Shown piece after piece: positions 6,065 to 7,971 of a stretch of DNA of 7,971 bases. Position numbers and translations under genes: made by a program. Source of the stretch: Pseudomonadota bacterium (GTDB lineage Bacteria > Pseudomonadota > Alphaproteobacteria > Micropepsales > Micropepsaceae); assembly GCA_021808875.1 (NCBI GenBank), contig JAKBAU010000164.1, forward strand, positions 1 to 7,971. The letters run 5' to 3'. Every line of letters begins with the position of its first letter. Within the stretch, counting starts at the first letter, position 1. The notes under the pieces were generated by a model that was given only the letters and a program-made list of their open reading frames with translations, made no database searches and was not told the origin of the DNA.

Positions 6065-6949
6065 ATGTCCATCATCAGCATGACGGGCTTTGCCGAGAGC
6101 CACGGCGCGCAGGGTGCTCTCAGCTGGCGCTGGGAAATCAAGAGCGTCAATGGTCGTGGTCTCGATATTCGCCTGCGTACGCCCCCCGGCTTCGACAGCA
6201 TCGAGCCTGCCGCACGGCTGTTGGCGGGGGAACGGTTCAAGCGCGGCAATCTGCAGGCCACGCTCACACTGGACATGCAGGAAAGCGGGCGCGGCTTCAA
6301 GGTCGATCCGGTGGCGCTTGCCGCCGCAATTCGTATTGCACAAGAGCTCTGTGATCAGCATGGCCTGGCCCCAGCGCGGGTCGACGGTCTTTTGGCACTC
6401 AAGGGCGTGATCGTTGTCGATGAACTTGCGAATGATCCGGAGGAACGTGCGGCGCGCGATGCAGCCGTCCTGGAAAGTCTTGCTGTTGCCCTCGACAGTC
6501 TGCGGCGCTCACGGCGCGCAGAAGGAACCAAGCTGGCAAAGCTGCTGGCGGGTATGCTGGATGAAATCGAACAGCTGACCGCCAAAGCTTCCGGCCTCGC
6601 GAGCGCAACACCTGAGACCTTGCGCGCCCGGCTCAGGTCCCAGCTGGGAGAGTTGCTCGCCGACACGGCGATCTCCGAGGAACGCCTCGCACAGGAAGCG
6701 GCGGTGCTCGCGCTGCGCGCCGACATACGCGAAGAACTTGACCGGCTCAACGCCCATGTCAGCGAGGCCAGGCGCCTGCTTGCTGCCAGCGAGGCGATCG
6801 GCCGGCAGCTTGACTTTCTGTCTCAGGAGTTCAACCGCGAAGCCAACACGTTATGTTCGAAATCTGCGGACATCGAGATGACCCGCATCGGCCTTGCACT
6901 GAAGGCGGTGATCGATCAATTGAGAGAGCAGGCGCAGAATGTCGAGTAG
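6065..6949 (+). CDS. yicC: YicC family endoribonuclease-type protein
   Basis: The protein has 294 residues (E. coli YicC: 287) and both family domains. The YicC-like N-terminal domain (PF03755 type) starts MSIISMTGFAESHG and contains WEIKSVNGRGLDIRLRTP (about 23-40). The C-terminal DUF1732-type domain ends with the highly conserved DFLSQEFNREANTL, then KSADIEMTRIGLALKAVIDQ and REQAQNVE (about 248-294). E. coli YicC has been reported as an RNase involved in small-RNA turnover, and family structures form an RNA-clamping hexamer. The specific targets in this organism are unknown. Residues 150-240 are charged and helical, suggesting coiled-coil character (EERLAQEAAVLALRADIREE). It begins 55 bases after mltG and ends 29 bases before gmk. 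The yicC-gmk pairing recurs in many bacteria, which supports the call but does not define a shared function. Confidence 0.93.
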   Translation: MSIISMTGFAESHGAQGALSWRWEIKSVNGRGLDIRLRTPPGFDSIEPAARLLAGERFKRGNLQATLTLDMQESGRGFKVDPVALAAAIRIAQELCDQHGLAPARVDGLLALKGVIVVDELANDPEERAARDAAVLESLAVALDSLRRSRRAEGTKLAKLLAGMLDEIEQLTAKASGLASATPETLRARLRSQLGELLADTAISEERLAQEAAVLALRADIREELDRLNAHVSEARRLLAASEAIGRQLDFLSQEFNREANTLCSKSADIEMTRIGLALKAVIDQLREQAQNVE

Positions 6950-6967
6950 AGTGGGCGATTTGCTACC

Positions 6968-6973
6968 GGGAAG
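6968..6973 (+). promoter_or_regulatory. Ribosome binding site for gmk
   Basis: GGGAAG lies 5 bases before ATG 6979. It favours this start over the in-frame GTG at 6973, which overlaps the motif, and over an ATG at 6853 inside yicC. Confidence 0.55.
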
Positions 6974-6978
6974 TGCTC

Positions 6979-7614
6979 ATGACTGAAGAAATCCGCCGCC
7001 GCGGTCTCATGCTAGTGTTGTCTTCGCCTTCCGGTGCCGGCAAGAGCACCTTGTCGCGGCGTCTGATCGAGAGTGACGGCAATCTGGTGATGAGCGTATC
7101 GGCAACCACAAGGCCAAAGCGGCCCACCGAAGTCGACGGACGCGACTATCACTTCGTCAGTGCGGATCGCTTCGAGGCCATGCGCAAGGAAGATGCGTTT
7201 CTCGAGCACGCGATGGTCTTCGGGCACAGTTATGGCACACCGGCGGCGGCAGTCCATGAAGCCCTTGAGGCTGGTCGCGATGTGCTCTTCGACATTGACT
7301 GGCAGGGCGCCCAGCAGCTCAAGGAAAGAGCGCGCGACGACCTTGTCAGCGTGTTCATTTTGCCGCCGAGCCATGCTGAGCTTGAACGCCGCCTTAAAAC
7401 GCGGGCACAGGACTCGCCAGAAACCGTGCGGACACGCATGTCCAAGGCGGCCAATGAGATCAGCCACTGGCCAGAATATGATTATGTCATTGTCAATCAC
7501 GACATCGAGATGGCGCAGGCCCAGCTTGAAGCTGTGCTGAGCGCAGAACGGGTGCGTCGCACCCGCCAGATCGGTCTGTCCGAATTTGTGGGCAGACTGG
7601 TACGCAGCAGCTGA
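6979..7614 (+). CDS. gmk: Guanylate kinase Gmk
   Basis: Gmk phosphorylates GMP (and dGMP) to GDP with ATP in the cytoplasm, an essential step in purine nucleotide supply and GMP recycling. The 211-residue protein (E. coli: 207) has the P-loop SSPSGAGKST (15-24). The GMP-binding segment is SATTRPKRPTEVDGRDYHFV (41-60), containing the conserved Ser, Arg and Tyr contacts. HAMVFGHSYGTP (77-88) and DIDWQGAQQL (105-114) follow. The lid region contains the arginines of LERRLKTRAQDSPETVRTRM (135-154), and NHDIEMA (173-179) is the usual family C-terminal motif. It is the last gene of the cluster on this strand. No intrinsic terminator is evident in the 21 bases between it and the convergent hydrolase gene. 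Confidence 0.97.
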   Translation: MTEEIRRRGLMLVLSSPSGAGKSTLSRRLIESDGNLVMSVSATTRPKRPTEVDGRDYHFVSADRFEAMRKEDAFLEHAMVFGHSYGTPAAAVHEALEAGRDVLFDIDWQGAQQLKERARDDLVSVFILPPSHAELERRLKTRAQDSPETVRTRMSKAANEISHWPEYDYVIVNHDIEMAQAQLEAVLSAERVRRTRQIGLSEFVGRLVRSS

Positions 7615-7635
7615 CAGTCCGGCCAGCTCCTGCGC

Positions 7636-7971
7636 CTAATGGCCAAGTTCCAGGCGGTAGACCTGTTTGGCGGTCCCGCTGAACAGGGCGGTCTTCTCCT
7701 CCGCGGAATAGCCCTCGGCGCAGAGCTTAAGTGCGTTCCAGAGTGTGGCGTAGTCACAGCTGAAGGAATCGACCGGGAAATTGCTTTCGAACATGCAGCG
7801 ATTCGGCCCGAAACTCTGGATGCAGACATCGATATAGGGCCGCCAGGCGCGGGCCAGTGCTTCGGCTGAGGCCGGACGGTGTGCATAGGACCATTCAAAG
7901 CCAGCAAATGGCATGGCAAGGCCGCCGAGTTTGACATGGACATTGCTGCATTGGGCAAGAGCGCGAATGCC
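7636..7971 (-). CDS. Amidohydrolase family (TIM-barrel metal-dependent hydrolase) protein, N-terminus beyond window
   Basis: On the minus strand the frame is open from the right edge to a TAG (complement of 7636-7638), giving 111 C-terminal residues of a protein probably about 280-350 long. Visible motifs are SNVHVKLGGLAMPF, WRPYIDVCIQSFGPNRCMFE followed by SNFPVD, and a terminal helix with EEKTALFSGTAKQVYRL. These are typical of the amidohydrolase_2 family (PF04909), whose members include lactonases, decarboxylases and uncharacterised hydrolases. The SNFPVD segment is at the position of the family's barrel-end Asp motif (commonly GSDWP). The substrate cannot be inferred because the N-terminal metal-binding histidines are outside the window. 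The gene converges on gmk with 21 bases between stops, so it belongs to a different transcription unit. Confidence 0.85.
   Translation of the reverse strand, partial: GIRALAQCSNVHVKLGGLAMPFAGFEWSYAHRPASAEALARAWRPYIDVCIQSFGPNRCMFESNFPVDSFSCDYATLWNALKLCAEGYSAEEKTALFSGTAKQVYRLELGH

Noticed and set aside
1..7971. Mobile element, CRISPR array, tRNA/rRNA or phage signature
   Set aside because: No transposase or integrase motifs, no regularly spaced repeats, no tRNA-like cloverleaf and no abrupt composition change were seen. Almost all bases are accounted for by housekeeping genes.

Overview
The window is a high-G+C stretch of bacterial chromosome, most likely from an alphaproteobacterium. The evidence is the gene order fabD-fabG-acpP-fabF-mltG-yicC-gmk, which is characteristic of that class, and residue-level features of the proteins: a FabG starting MFDLSGK, a FabF with HGTSTMADGIEL, and a YicC ending in REQAQNVE. 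The genus cannot be fixed from the sequence.

Layout: (1) Bases 1-1407 hold the C-terminal two thirds or more of a type III (metallo-beta-lactamase fold) alkyl sulfatase, cut by the left edge. (2) Bases 1408-1613 are intergenic. They contain a strong 14-bp bulged hairpin (1526-1564) and then a TTGACA-type promoter whose -10 box lies only 8 bases before the fabD start codon, suggesting a leaderless or nearly leaderless fabD message. (3) Bases 1614-7614 are a seven-gene same-strand cluster with small gaps. fabD, fabG, acpP and fabF supply type II fatty acid synthesis (malonyl loading, beta-keto reduction, carrier protein, elongation condensation). mltG terminates nascent peptidoglycan strands, yicC encodes an RNase-type protein, and gmk makes GDP from GMP. 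The one larger internal gap (3326-3474) precedes acpP, and a hairpin encloses the acpP stop codon. Both could help set acpP expression apart from its neighbours. (4) Bases 7636-7971, minus strand, hold the C-terminal part of an amidohydrolase-family (TIM-barrel) hydrolase converging on gmk and cut by the right edge.

The core is a housekeeping envelope/lipid/nucleotide operon, and I see no new defence, mobile or biosynthetic system. Nothing resembles a transposase, integrase, CRISPR array, tRNA or rRNA. Points worth a second look are regulatory or single-residue: the leaderless fabD start, the hairpin over the acpP stop with a competing partner arm, Asp in place of the catalytic-tetrad Asn in FabG, the same-frame fabF/mltG junction with a TTG start, and a diverged third metal-ligand motif in the alkyl sulfatase.
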